From: Paratinospora sagittata
Lineage: Eukaryota; Streptophyta; Magnoliopsida; Ranunculales; Menispermaceae
DNA: 64,000 nucleotides
Assembly: GCA_035771175.1 (NCBI GenBank)
Contig: CM069600.1
Coordinates: 6,967,729 to 7,031,728, forward strand
Direction of reading: 5' to 3'
Shown: positions 10,620 to 22,865 of the stretch, piece by piece
How positions within the stretch are numbered: position 1 is the first letter of the stretch
Layout of the letters: every line of letters starts with the position of its first letter
The notes under the pieces: generated by a model
The model's input: only the letters and a program-made list of their open reading frames with translations
What the model was told of the DNA's origin: nothing
Database searches by the model: none
Position numbers and translations under genes: made by a program

Positions 10620-13600
10620 GGGGATTTCATTTGATATGTGTATTTCTCATTTCATAGTTCAGTAAGCAAATGTGTTGTAAAAGTTGTAACCTTTTTTTTG
10701 CAGGTAAAGGTCTGAAGGGTGGTTCAGTCTCTGCAGATGCAGATGGTTCTGGTGTTGAGAAATTCTGTTTTCAGAATTTTCAGGTTGGTTTTCTAGTTTT
10801 CAGCTTTTGTTCTGTTTAATTTTTTGTTACTGTTTTGTAATATTTTTGTATTTTTATATTTATATTTATTTTTTAATCTTTGGTTGCCCTTCAGTAGTAG
10901 AATCCATATTAAATTTATAAAAATTAAAAAGAATTTGGTTTAACATGTTAGGAAAATCTCAACTCAAGGCCTAGGTATAATGGTATATTAGAAGGTGAAA
11001 TGTGGCATTAATGTAAAAAAGAAAAAAATTAAAACTACCATAGAATTTTCCTTATGTGATTAGTAGATTTAGTACCTTGCAAAAAAAAAAAAAAAAAAAT
11101 AGTTCCTTGGTTGGTTAGGCTGGTTTGGATATCCTTTTTTTTAAATTTTTTTTTAATTATAATTATTATTTATTAATTTTTTGGAGTAAATCCTAAATTT
11201 TCTTTTAGTGAAACTGTGACAAAGTTGATGCATTTAGGGAAACATTATCGTGGGATAATATGGTACAGACTTGCTACCCCGGAGCAAACCCAACACGCTT
11301 TCTTTTCTATTAATCATTGGTCCAAAATAGGTAGAACAAGGGGTAGTAGGTACCAAAGTGGTATCGGATTGCAACCATGGACCAAATACTAGAATTGTTA
11401 GAACGAGCTCTCGCGGGTCCCTTTCTACTAGAAATGAGACTTCGTGAACTGAATAATTTTAGTCTTTTGAAAAATAGGTATCTTGGACGTGTACTTTTGT
11501 CAATATTGATCGATTTTGAAGAACTCACAACTTTGTGAGTGAGTGCGCTTAAAACCATCTCTTGAGAGCAAATTTAGGTGATGCTTACTATTCGAAAAGA
11601 AAAAAAAAAAACATAAGTTCAAGAAGATGCATAGACATGCAACTTAAGTCACATTGAGGTTTGCCTTAAGGCGGTTTTCAATAGCCTCAAAGTTACGTGA
11701 GGCTTAAGGAGTAAGCCTCATTGGGTTTTTAAAACCACGGTTAAGCGCCACCCTCTGGATGGAAAGATGTTGGTGACACACACTCAATCTATATAACCAA
11801 CTTGGTGGATCTTCTCCACCATCAAAACAGGGAAAGTCCAAATTCACTAGCTTAGGTGTTTAAGAACTAGTTGTGTGCAATGAGATAAGCCATTATTGCT
11901 ATTTTGTTTGCCATTGGCTCGAATAGGAGCATGTGAAGTCTCCCCATTATCATTCACTGATTGAATTGCTATTTCATCCACCCAAACTAGAAGTTTTTCT
12001 AAACACTTAGGCATATGGTTTGCGAGGTCTCGTTATCTAGTAGTAAGGGGTTGTGAGAGCTTGATCTAATTCTCTACTCTTGGGTCCATGGTTGCACTCT
12101 AATACCACTTCAGGATGGACTTACAACCCCTAGTTCTACTTATTTTGGATCTATGATTAATTGAAAGGAAAACATGTTGGGTTGCTTTTCAGGAACCCAA
12201 GTCCGTCAAGTGTATCACAATGATGCTTTTGAGTAAAATGCCTGCGGTTTCTTTATTTCAGATTGCAACTTTTATAGTTAGAAAATAGAATAATAACTTG
12301 TCTCCTTCTAACATTTGATACTCCAATACTGGCGTCGTGGTAGATTCAAACTCTTAATCTACTGCTTGCAGATAATGACCGTAGACTTAATTAGAAGTTG
12401 TAAGCCCTGCCTTATTTGTTTCCCAACTCATTTGGTTGTAGGGTCATTTTTGTGTCTTCCCTTCCTTGGTTGGAAAGTCTTGGGTTTAGGCACTCACCAG
12501 CTGATTGTAATGAACTTTTAGAAATGGCGGTGGACCCACCAACTAGTTGATCCTATTGACTCTTCTAGATAAAATGAAGGTCCACCAAGATGATTTTAAC
12601 CATCCTACTATGCCGCTTTGAACGACACTTAACAAGCCTTTCCCCAACTACATGAATCCACCTCCTCTACTCTGCTTTATCAAGGGTTAAGTCGATATTA
12701 TACTACAAGTAGTTCTATCTTTCTTAATTATCTTAGTCCATATTATTTTGAGTCTTACTTTGCCTTTATCTTTACTGTAGATTATGAATAGGTCATTCTA
12801 CCTATCTTAGTCCTCCAAAGGTTTTCGTTGTCTATGTCTAAACCATCTTAATTAGTTTTCTTTTATTTTATCTATAACTGGGGCTATTCCTACTATTTTT
12901 CGAATATGTTCATTTCTAATTTTATCTTTCAATGTTTTATCAGTTACCCATCTTAGCATTTGCATTTCCGTTGCACTTAGTGTTTGTTTTTGTGTTGCCT
13001 TTTTGAACCATCTAAAATATAAATGATTAGACATTTTTTTGCCTGAATTTTAATGGGTACTCAACAAGTTTAATCTGCAGTTTTACTTTCATGATTTTAC
13101 TGGTATTGCTTCTGCAATTATATTTGATGGCTGATATTGGTACACTATTTTGTGAATCACCAGACATCTTTTGTAGGATCATTTCCAACAGGAAAGGTGC
13201 TAAGTGGTGTTGGATTGAATGCTAATCCGTCTCAAAGGAAGGGCTATATACTTCCTTGTGTGAAGTGCGAGAAGAAGGATGATTCCCTTGATCGTATGAA
13301 AGTTGAGCGTCCTCCATACTATAGTTATTATGATTCCACATCTGGGCAGCTTGAACCAGCTTCTGGCGCTCGTGCGAGCATTCCTGGGCCTGAATATTGG
13401 CCTGAAGGCACCGCTGGTCGTGTTAGGGCTGCTAGGGCTCCTGAACCAACTGGTAAATCATCAGGAGTTCCGTCATATGGTAAAAATCCTGGAAGCAGAA
13501 GGAGAAAGTATAAAACAAATATAGCTGCCCCAGAATCTTCAGAATTGAGTGTGGATTCAAATGATCTTGTTGAACTTGAAGAAGCTTCAGATGATGTTCT

Positions 13601-16600
13601 AGAAGAGCCAAAAGACATTTCCACAGAATATGTTGTTTACCAGACAGAACCTGAGGAAGAGAATCTTAGTGAATATGATTTGGACAAGAAACTTGGGAAG
13701 CCTCATGCATTTATTGATCCAAAGGTTAAGAAGCCAATAGAGGGCACTCGTTCAAGTGAAGAACTCTGGTGGAACTGGAGAAAGCCAGAGAAAGAACAAT
13801 GGTCCAGATGGCAAAGGAGGCGCCCAGATGTTGAAACGGTTAGTTCACTGATTACAGAGTTTGAAATCTAGTACACAGTTATTCAGTGTATTTGAAGCCT
13901 ATATATATAACATTTTAAAAAAAAGAAAAGAAAAATGAAAGAATTCAATTTATTTGAATGATTTGACTGCCAAATTGTACATTTGCTGTGTTATTTTGAA
14001 GAATATTGTAAAATATGAAGAGGACTGAAAAAATGGAAAGAATAATTAGGATCATTCATTCTGGTCAATTGAGTACAGAAAGATCAGCTGAATGGGTTCT
14101 TTGTCCGTTGTTGCTGAATATAGTTCTGGGCTTTCACTGTACTTTGCTAGGATATAATAAAAACTATGGTTTTCATTCTCATGTATTTACACCACCCTAA
14201 TTTAGATTCCAAAGATGTTTACAGGTGTTTCTGAAGGCCATGGCAGAAACGGGCCAGGTAAAGCTTTATGGAGACCATCCAACACGAACTGAGACATCTC
14301 TTTATAGGGCTAGACGACATCTGTTCAAAGAGGAAAGGTAATGCATATTTCGACTTTTATAGCTATCTTGTATCCATTTTGCTTATACTTTCAGATACTA
14401 TTCCAGTTCATATTTCACATATTGTTCAAGTATGCCTACTACCATGTATGCGTTCAGAATGATGATATGATTCTTATCTGTTTCAAAGAAAAGTAATCCA
14501 ATGAGGCTGTCGACTGTGGAGTTAAAAACTTAACCGTTGATAGATTTGAGTAAAGGAAGGGGATACATATAGCCAATGCATGTCATTAGGAAAAGACTTT
14601 GTTGAGTTGAGACAACATGATCGTATTCCATTATTTATTGCTTTTTAAAATTACAAACAGCTTCTTTTATGCTGATACCGTTCTCTTTGAGGGTAATATG
14701 TGATTTCATAACTCATTAAGGTGTTCTACATGAATGCTTGGGTCAAAGAATTTCATCCGCATCTCAGATGTTTTTTATTTACTTTTGTTTCTAGTTCTTC
14801 AAATATGAAATCTTGCTCTGTGTTAAGAAATATTTTGTATTCATTTAAATTCAGGTTACTGCACTTATTTAGTAATGCCTGTTTGTTTAGGCTTCAAGTT
14901 GAAAAAGAGAGACTGGAAAGAATAGGTCCCATAGCATACTATTCAGATTGGGTGAAAGCATGGAAGAGAGATACTTCAAGGGAGGCTGTTCAAAAACATT
15001 TTGAAGAGACTGGTGAAGATGAGAACACCCAACTCATCGAAATGTTCCAGCATCAAACAGCCAGTGAATACCGCATCATGATGGGCACTGACATTCGCAT
15101 TAAGCGAGACCCTTTGGCAATGAGAATGCAGGAAGAACAAATAAAGGAAAGTATGCATGCTGCTATTGTTTAGTTGATTTTGATCAATCTCATTTGTTTA
15201 ATATTCCTGATATTTCCATATTGTTTTGTTATTTTAATCTTGAACTTAAAATCACTTGAAATGATCAATTTTTTAATTGGTTTTGTGAATGATTACGTTT
15301 TGAATCCCCCTTTTCATTCCACACCTTACCATAAAAAATGATGTTTTTTTATTTGATTATTAAAAACATAATTAAATAATTATATTAATACTATTGCACG
15401 TTTATTTTTATCTCTACTCCTCAAATTCTTTTATTTGAGATATAGAAGCTGACCAACTTAATGGAAAAGGACTCTTGATATTATTATTTTCAAGCTGCAT
15501 TGTCTATTTTATATTAAGTTGTTAATTGATTTATGTTCTTTTGAACAAAATGTTGGGAAGAAAGAAATAACACATCATATATTAAGTGTAATAGAAAAAT
15601 GAATGTTAAAAATGAATATACGGTAAGATATTTAAAGATAAATTTGAGATGAACATATTTGAAAAATGGTTGGAGTAGTCCTAATCGGGAGATAAAATGT
15701 GAGAGAACCAATTTATATTTTTTGGACTTGGGTTATATACAATGAAGACCATTAGATGCGCCAAGTAGTAAGAACAACCGTAAAAAATTAACAGTAATGA
15801 AAGAGGAAGAGAAGGCCTAAAAGAACATGAGTAGCAATAAATAATAAAGATATAACGAGTCATTATATAACTGGAGACTTCATGCAACTAAAACCATGTA
15901 GTTGGGATTATGGAAAAAGGCTTTGTTGAATTGATTTCTGTTCTTTTGTAGTTTGGGGTGGAGATCCAGTTTACCCAACGGTGAATTACATTCAAGATCC
16001 AGATGAAGTAATTGATTACCGAGGTCCAGATTTTCATGAGCCAACACCTAACATGCTGTCTTATCTTATGGAGGTTTGTATTATTAGCTTTTTTATTTAC
16101 AAGTCTAAAGTATGTTGATTCAAATTTTTCTAGTTACAATAATGAATTTATTTTCACAGATTTTGATAATTCTGGAAGTTATTTGGTTAGATGATTCCCA
16201 TCACCTAATAAAAGGGCACTTATTCTATGAATGCTTGTAGTCATCTCATCCATGTGATAGGGTTTTACCCTCAGCCTCATGATAAAATTTTAGATTTCTT
16301 GCCTTCATTTCGTTATCGATTGATGCTAACTTGCTTGATCTCAGCAAGGAAAAGTCATACCAAGGGAAGAGCTTGAGAAAATTCTTGCCAAAGAAAAGAC
16401 AGAAGAACTCGAGGTAAAGGAGATTAACCGATTAACATTCATAGAAGCTTTTTTCAATATCTAATGTTCAAAGAAATATGGTGTCATATTATATGGCTTC
16501 TTTTGATTTGTACATGTCATGAAAGTTCTTTCAAATTTTAGCGTTCTCATCTAGAGAATATTTTAGTTTTTGGGTAGCATGAAAAGAAGGGGAGCCTTGG

Positions 16601-17755
16601 CGCACTGGTAAGAGTTGCTGCCGTGTGACCAATTGGTCACGGGTTCGAGTTGTGGAAACAACCCTTCCGATGCAAGATAAGGTTGCGTACATACAATAGA
16701 CCCAAAAGTGGTCCGACCCTTCCCAAGGACGTCATGCACCGGGCTGCCCTTTTTAGGCAACCCGAAAAAGTTAATAAGTAGTTTATATATATCGTACTTT
16801 GACCTTGTTTTGGCAATAGTCTCGTGCATTTCGTATACCCTTTTTTCATAAATTTTTACCATGAAAAAGTGTTCTTTGATAATTAAGTGGTGTCAAATCC
16901 AATGTTTCTAATGTTTTCCAGATTATGATTTGTTTTGCAAATGGTTGAGTAAATGACATTTATTTTGAGTAGGTAACCGATTTTTTGATATAAACTCTCC
17001 TTCTAATTCTCATTTTGCTTGATGCAACTGTGAAGCAGATAACTGATATGGATGAAGCTATGTCCCAAGCTGTTGACATAGGTGAAAATGAGGTGAGTTG
17101 AGACATAATCATCTTTTGCTTATTATTATTTCTATGATTTTCTTTTTTTTCCATTTCTTTTTCTTTTTTTTGTGGGTTTTTGTTCTTTTGCTGTTTATTG
17201 AAAATAATTGGTAAAAGATTAAGAATCTGTTGACCATTACCAGTTTATTGATATATCTTTATCACATTCATTTCAAATAGGATGAAGAAGAAGAAGAAGA
17301 AGAAGAAGAGGCCAGTGAGGTCGAGGGCAACGATGAAATAGAGGAAAAAACTACTCGAAATTGGAGTGTGCTCAAAAGTACTCCTGAGCTCCGCAAAGCT
17401 AAGGTGAGTGCTTTCTGCAAAGAACTTATTTTATTTTTATTTTCTTCAAATGCTTCTTTTTAGTCTAGTTTACATGAATTACCAATTACACTCTTTCTTG
17501 CTATATACTTTCTTTTTAATTTAACCCTAAGGTTAGTTGAACATATTCAAAAAATGGTAAGAGTACCCTCAACTGGAAATAAAATGCGAGAGAATTAGAT
17601 TAGATAGGTTTTTGGGCACATCAAACGAAAAATAAGATTGAATTTGCTCGTTGCAGGAAAAAAACAAGAAAGATGATGATATGTCCCTCAAAGATGCTGT
17701 CAAAGATTCTGAGAATTTGACTGATTTCCTTTTGGACTTCGATGAAGAAGAATGA
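10542..17755 (+). CDS. pTAC12 / HEMERA / PAP5, plastid RNA polymerase-associated protein
   Basis: Ten coding exons joined by eye at GT-AG sites: 10542-10575, 10704-10783, 13164-13838, 14225-14337, 14891-15150, 15952-16073, 16345-16413, 17039-17092, 17281-17403, 17657-17755. They total 1629 bases (542 codons plus TGA) with every phase consistent; Arabidopsis pTAC12 is about 527 residues. Residues 1 to about 45 look like a plastid transit peptide. The conserved core includes PEYWPEGT, SWARAP-type RVRAARAP, WWNWRKPEKEQWSRWQRR, then MAETGQVKLYG and WVKAWKRDTSREAVQKHFEE. Exon 17281 starts with a run of about ten acidic residues (from 470). The C-terminus carries NLTDFLLDFDEEE, matching the acidic transactivation segment described in HEMERA. 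In the family, the protein is part of the plastid-encoded polymerase complex and also acts in the nucleus in phytochrome signalling; both roles are taken from the family. The second, third and later introns hold a T/G homopolymer, retroelement debris and a SINE. Confidence 0.95.
10582..10623. repeat. Poly-T/poly-G run in a pTAC12 intron
   Basis: 17 T (10582-10598) followed by about 25 G (10599-10623). G runs of this length are rare in plant introns and error-prone in sequencing, so the length should be treated as approximate. Confidence 0.9.
11284..11455 (+). mobile_element. Ty3-type LTR end / primer-binding-site / gag-start fragment, + copy
   Basis: Reads AAACCCAACACGCTTTC, ATTAATCAT, TCCAAAATAGGTAGAACAAG and AGTGGTATCGGATTGCAACC, then ATGGACCAAAT. 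It matches the reverse complement of 12020-12200 almost block for block, and so forms a long inverted repeat inside a pTAC12 intron. The TGGTATC block resembles the initiator-tRNA-Met primer-binding site of plant LTR retrotransposons. Confidence 0.6.
11740..12200 (-). mobile_element. Ty3/gypsy-type retrotransposon 5' fragment (PBS and broken gag), - copy
   Basis: On the minus strand, from 12200 downward, the LTR-end-like and PBS-like blocks are followed by ATGGACCC. After several stops, a stretch near 11830-11755 reads LDFPCFDGGEDPPSWLY, the typical N-terminal part of Ty3 Gag. Frames are interrupted, so it is a dead copy. It lies in the 2.4-kb pTAC12 intron, opposite in orientation to the fragment at 11284. 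Confidence 0.65.
12590..13034 (-). mobile_element. LINE (non-LTR retrotransposon) 3' fragment
   Basis: The minus strand encodes ATEMQMLRWVTDKTLKDKIR followed by NEHIRKIVGIAPVIDKIKEN, the signature that follows the reverse transcriptase in many plant L1-like sequences (EMRMLRWM..T..D.IRNE.IR..VGVA...DK). After a stop at 12852, RWFRHRQRKPLED and a degenerate downstream part continue. Related fragments lie at 49985-50265 and 62085-62190, all in the same orientation. It is a non-functional passenger in the pTAC12 intron. Confidence 0.75.
13873..14224 (+). other. pTAC12 intron sequence, no further feature
   Basis: AT-rich intron sequence between the exons ending at 13838 and starting at 14225, with GTTAGT at the donor and TTTACAG at the acceptor. 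Nothing else recognised. Confidence 0.6.
16591..16754 (+). mobile_element. Au-type SINE inside a pTAC12 intron
   Basis: Starts GGAGCCTTGGCGCACTGGTA (box A), has GTCACGGGTTCGAGTTGTGG (box B) and the diagnostic body GGTTGCGTACAT...GTGGTCCGACCCTTCCC. It ends GTGCACCGGGCTGCCCTTTT, which is the conserved 3' end of plant Au SINEs including the T run. It sits in the sense orientation between the exons at 16413 and 17039. No convincing target-site duplication was seen, so the insertion is probably old. Confidence 0.88.
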
Positions 17756-19293
17756 TATTTCTTATATATACATTGAGACTTCCTTCTTCACCAGACTCAT
17801 ATAAGGACTAAGGAGAAGACTAATGTCACTTGGAGTTTGGTGATAGTCTTATTTTTTATCTTGAGAGAACACATCAAATTACAGATTTTCGTCTTTGTGG
17901 GCGTACTAATCCTCTTAAGATTCTCCAGAATATGGCGTTTCGAATGTGTTTCGAATGTGTCCCAATCCATCAACATAATGATCTAAAGTAGTGTGCTATA
18001 GTAGAAAGTGACGACTTGATGGCTACATGTTTTTAGACTAGTTTTGTTGAATCTAAAAATGCTAAAAGATTAGTTTGAATCAGGGGTTGTAGTTTTTTAG
18101 ATGTCAAAAATAATGAGAATATCTTGTAAGGGCCTGGCTTAATTTTCTCTTAATGTGAGTATGATTTTGTTGTTCTATGTCTAGCTATTTGAGTTGCACT
18201 AAATGCTAAAAGGCAAGGTGGCCATATCAGTTCTTCTGATGAACATGGTGTCTTCAACCTACTAAAATATAAAGGAGAGTTGCAAAGGTAAAAAAAAAAA
18301 TGCTTTTAAGTTGGTGTTGCAGATAGTTTGGTCTGAATCAGACCAATTGAACATGGCACCATTGTAAAAAGGTTAAGAATTGCACCAAAGGACCAATTTT
18401 TCTGCTTTAGAAAAAGCTGGGAAAGACCAATTTTTCTCCAAAACACTTTTCATAAATGCGTTTATCGAAAAAATATTTTTGGAAAAACTCTCTCAAACGG
18501 AGCCTGAGACTGACTTTGTTTAAGTATTTGTTAATATACTCATAGTTGAAGTTAAAGTAGGATCGATTATTAATGGATTAGAAATGTTTTGAGAGTATTA
18601 TATGATTGACCATCCTATTAAAATTGAAAGGAAAATTTTTATATATTATTATTAGGATAGTATGCTATATGGAATTGAATGTTGGGAATAAAGAAACACT
18701 ATGTGAACAAATTAAGTGTAGTGGAAATGTTCATGTTAAAATAAATATGTGGTATAGTTGACATTTATCAAACTTCTAAGATTTTTATATATTTTACCCT
18801 CTTTTAATTGCATTGATAAGGAAAATAATAATAGAATAAATAAATAAATAAAATCCAAAGGTAGACAACCATAATAGTCCCTTCAAAAGGAGAATGGGAA
18901 TAAGGTTAGTCACAGGAGTTTGAAAAGCTCTACTTTCAAAAAAAAAAGAAAAAGTGTGAAGAGCTCTTAGCTTTTTGTTACTTTTTTTTTAATGTGGAAA
19001 AAGTGGAAATAATCAATGATTTCAACCTTTTTCCTTTGATTTTACAATAAAACTTTTTCTTTAGGGTTTAGGTTTTATATATATATAATTCTTATATCAT
19101 TGTTATTAAATGTCTACATTTTAATTGTTCCCAAAATTTGTTTTAGATTCAAAGAATTATAATTGAATATGTTAAAAACAATTTAAAAAAACATAATAAT
19201 GCATCGTCCTCTTTATTTTTTCTGCACACACAGTTCGTACCCAAGAAGGGTAGGATTAATTTTTTTTACTCACCACCCCGTCAAACTGATTGG

Positions 19294-21478
19294 TAGGGGC
19301 GTAACAGGTTGGGTCGGGTCGGGTTCAAGTCAAAACTTAACCTAACTCAAATGATTCGGGTTGAAAGAAATAGAATCCAACTCAACCCAAGGGTTGGTTT
19401 GGTCATTTGGGTTGAGATATTGACTTAAATTTTTAATTTTTTAATTTTTTTGAAGAAGATGACTTAAACTTAAGAAGAATTTTTATTTTTTTAATTTTAG
19501 CAAATAGAATACAAACAAAGAAGAAAAAGGGTTGAGATGTTTTATGTAAAACGTCAATAATGTTATAATTTGGGTTTGAGACTTTGGAGGTTATGTTAAT
19601 TTTGTGATTTGGTAGCTTTAAAGAATTAAGAGATTTAAGAGTTAATGGTTAGGTTCGGTTTGGGTTCGGTTGGGTGTTGTTTCATGGAACCCCATAATAT
19701 GAACGTTTTGACGATTTCAAACCATTCACTTGTGTATTTAATGATATTGTTAAGTGTTTCAGTCAGATCAAAACCAAGACGTAAATCAGAACTGAAACAA
19801 CGCGCTTCAAGCCATCAAGATCAAGACTCAAGAAGAATATGTTCGTCTAGAATTTAAAACCTTCACTCAAACAAATTCTCAGCAAGTTGTGCATATTTCA
19901 CTTTTGCATCTCCTTCAAATGTTTTCATTTTGAAAATTTAATCAAGTTTGAAAACTTATTTTGAAAATCAGTTAAGAGTTCTATCAGGGCGCTGACTAAA
20001 TGTTTGGATGTTGATGGTACTTAAACTACTTCTATCAGGACGCCGATCGAGCGTTAGTACGCTCATCGAGTTTTGAGTGTTTTAAAGTATTTAAAAAATA
20101 TGACGTTAACGTTGCATTAGCGCCCTCATAAAACTGTTTTTAAAATAGTTTTTAAAACACCAGAAGGATTAGCGCACTCATTGATCTCTAGTTTTAATTA
20201 AATATTCATTTGAGCCTCAAGACGCTGATATATCATTAGTACACTCAAAGAATAATGTCAGCTGAACTTAAGTCTTCGACTTAGTGTGTACCAGGACGCT
20301 AATGGTCCAATCTATACACTAATACAATTCAATCAAACATTTGAAAAGGAATATGGCAAATCCAAATTCTGACATTTCAGAGACATGAATTGTGTCTTCC
20401 TAGACTTTCCTTATTCATGTATTCTGAATCAAACAAGACTTCTTCTTATAAACCTGAACATATTATATTCATGAAAGATTAAGGCCGTTGTGAGCGAACG
20501 TTCTAATTTGAAATTCAAATCAAATGCTCAACTGGTTTATCTTCATTAAGTCTATAAATGTACATATCTTCAAAACACAACAAACGAAAATTTCTGAGCT
20601 AAAAACTTGTTGAAAGTTAGTCAAAATTTTCAAAGTGATACAAAAACTGTTTTCAGTTTCAAATTGTTTTTGAAACAACTTGTATTCAAAAGATTTTCAT
20701 ACTGGGCTTCATCTCAATCATCTTTTTGAGAATCTGTTTGAAGAAAATTGTTTTCACTCTAAAGTCTTTCAACATACTTCATTTCATATCATATCTTACT
20801 GGAAAGTCAATTGAATGATTGCCAGTATACAACTGTACTTAATTTTATATCTTTGTTGTATCAAAGGTTGTAAGAGTAGTTATATAAACTACTGAGATTC
20901 TTATTTAAATCTAGAAAGGTTATCTTAAACCTGTTAAATTGAGAAGGTCTTAGGTTAGTCTCACACCTGGAAGTTGAGATAAGTAGTTCTCTAGCCTATA
21001 AGCCTGTAAGTCGAAAGGTATAGGTAGTTCTCCAGCTTGTAAGTCGAGAAGTTTAGGTTGATCTCAAGTCTGCAAATTGAGCATTGTAACGGTTGTTCTC
21101 ACACCCGAAAGTTGAGAAAAAATGTAACGGTTTGATTCTCACCCGTAAGAGAATCCCTTTGTAAAGAGGTTTTAAATCCTAACTGAGGAGTTTAAGTAAT
21201 GGACGTAGGCAATTAGCCGAACCACTCTAAATTGACTGATTTGATTTTATTTACATTTCCGCATTTACTTATTTCCATTGTATTATTTTTTAATTGTTTA
21301 AGTGTCCAATTCACCCCTCTTAAATATACCTGGGCCAACATTGGGTTCCAAAGGTGTCAACCTATGACCCAACCCGAACGGTTCAAGTTGAGATTATTGA
21401 ACCCAACTCAACTCAAACACCTAGATCAACCCAACCCAATCCAATGATCGGGTCGGTCGAGTTGACTTACACCCCTAC
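19294..21478. mobile_element. Element with inverted GGGTYGGGTT-rich ends, 2.2 kb, hosting an LTR-like insert
   Basis: The left end TAGGGGCGTAACAGGTTGGG and the right end (reverse complement TAGGGGTGTAAGTCAACTCG) are inverted, and both are followed by GGGTTGGGTT-like blocks. Inside, 19748-21340 looks like a separate insertion. No target-site duplication was found at either level. Related GGGTCGGGT- or GGTTCGGTT-rich ends occur at 22866, 27695, 30448 and 53768. Confidence 0.5.
19748..21340 (+). mobile_element. Solo-LTR-like segment (Ty1/copia type, degenerate)
   Basis: Begins TGTTAAGTGTTTCAGTCAGA and ends TGGGCCAACA, i.e. TG...CA. Near the 3' side it has ATGGACGTAGGCAATTAGCC and CAATTCACCCCTCTT, blocks I associate with ends of large copia LTRs. 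Between 19980 and 20300 the words GACGCTRA and GTACGCTCA recur; between 20940 and 21170 a GTAAGTCGAGA-type word recurs. No 5-bp duplication matches, and no primer-binding site follows. Confidence 0.45.
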
Positions 21479-22124
21479 TAATTAGTAGTAATTATATATA
21501 TTTTTAAAATATAAATAAAAAATAAAAGTAAAATGACATATTTTATGATTTTCTCTTTATTCTTTTTCTATTTTTATCAAAATTTTCTAATTTTGTCTAA
21601 ACTTAAATTATCTTAAAGATGATTTATTCAAATTAATAATTATGTAAAAAAAAATAAAAATTGAAACCTTTAAATGTACGTTTAAATGCAATGCATATAT
21701 TTATTAAAGGAAATACTTCTTGAACAAATAAAACTGAAAAAGAAAGTGGTCCCCCAAAATGTTTTTATTTCATATCATATATAATAGTCTATAAGGATAG
21801 GTCTGTATATTTTCTAGGATATACATATCCTTTTAAGAACAAAAAAAAGAGAAGCAAAAATCTTTATCTTGTAGATGTAAACAATGTTTTAATTACCAAA
21901 ATTAACCTCAAACAAAACCCTTTACCAAACTCTTATTTTCAATATTATGCATTTATAAGTTAGAACTTCAAAATCATAAAAAAATTTAAATTTTCAAAAT
22001 ATAAATCTAACAAACCTACCTTTACTTTTTTTAAATAACTTTCTATATTTTTCAGATGTAGGTTAGGAATAACTAAATGAATATAACTCTTTCCTACAAA
22101 AATAAATAAATAAATAAATTTACT

Positions 22125-22330
22125 AACAAGTGATTGATTCGATGGTTCGGGGAGCAAATTACGAGGTGGCAGTTGAGAGACTTATTACGAGTTTGAGCTC
22201 GCCCTCCTTCATCTTTATTGGGAGATGTGCCCTTACTTCTGCAAATTCTTGAATTCAGAAGGATTAGTGTCGTTACGGAAGGAAGGAAGACACCTCCTGG
22301 ATGTCAAAAAACTGGTACAAAATAAAAATA
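22125..22330 (+). mobile_element. Possible SINE
   Basis: TGATTCGATGGTTCGGGG resembles box A and ACGAGTTTGAGCTCGCC resembles box B. The stretch is less AT-rich than its surroundings and ends in AAAATAAAAATAAAAATAAG. No clear duplication of the target. Confidence 0.35.
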
Positions 22331-22479
22331 AAAATAAGGCATTGCTGAGGTCCATCATGATCATCGTAATTAAACTTTTAGTTTAAAAGAATTTGGTATT
22401 ATTAAATTAAAAATACTAACACATTCATATTATACGATTCTAAAAACATAAAAAAATAAAAAAAGATGCAAAAAAAAAC

Positions 22480-22740
22480 TTGTTTGGTTTATACGATTCA
22501 AAAACTACTTTTAGAAAAAAATGACTTATTTTTATAAAACATAGAAAATATTTTTTGAGTTGATTTATACGCAATAGAACTTACATAAACTTTTTTTCTA
22601 CTTGATTTGTCTGAAATCTTAAACTAACTAAACAAGTTTTTCTTACTTTTAAATTTTAAAAACAATTTTTAAATACGGTACCAAAAATATTTTTAGAAAC
22701 TATAAATCAACTAAAAATGATATCACTCAATTTGAATTCT
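22480..22740. mobile_element. AT-rich MITE-like copy
   Basis: Shares the ordered words TTGTTTGGTT, TTTATACG, GAAATCTTAAACTAACTAAACAAG and TACGGTACCAAA with the element at 8990-9375. Non-coding. Confidence 0.35.
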
Positions 22741-22865
22741 TGATTTTTTTAACAAGACGTCAACCCAAAGTGGGGCGGGGTTTGGTTCAAATTGGATTGA
22801 AATTTGACTTCAATTAAAGAATAGGCCTATTTATTTCTTTAGCGAGTGGGTTGGCTCATTAGAAG

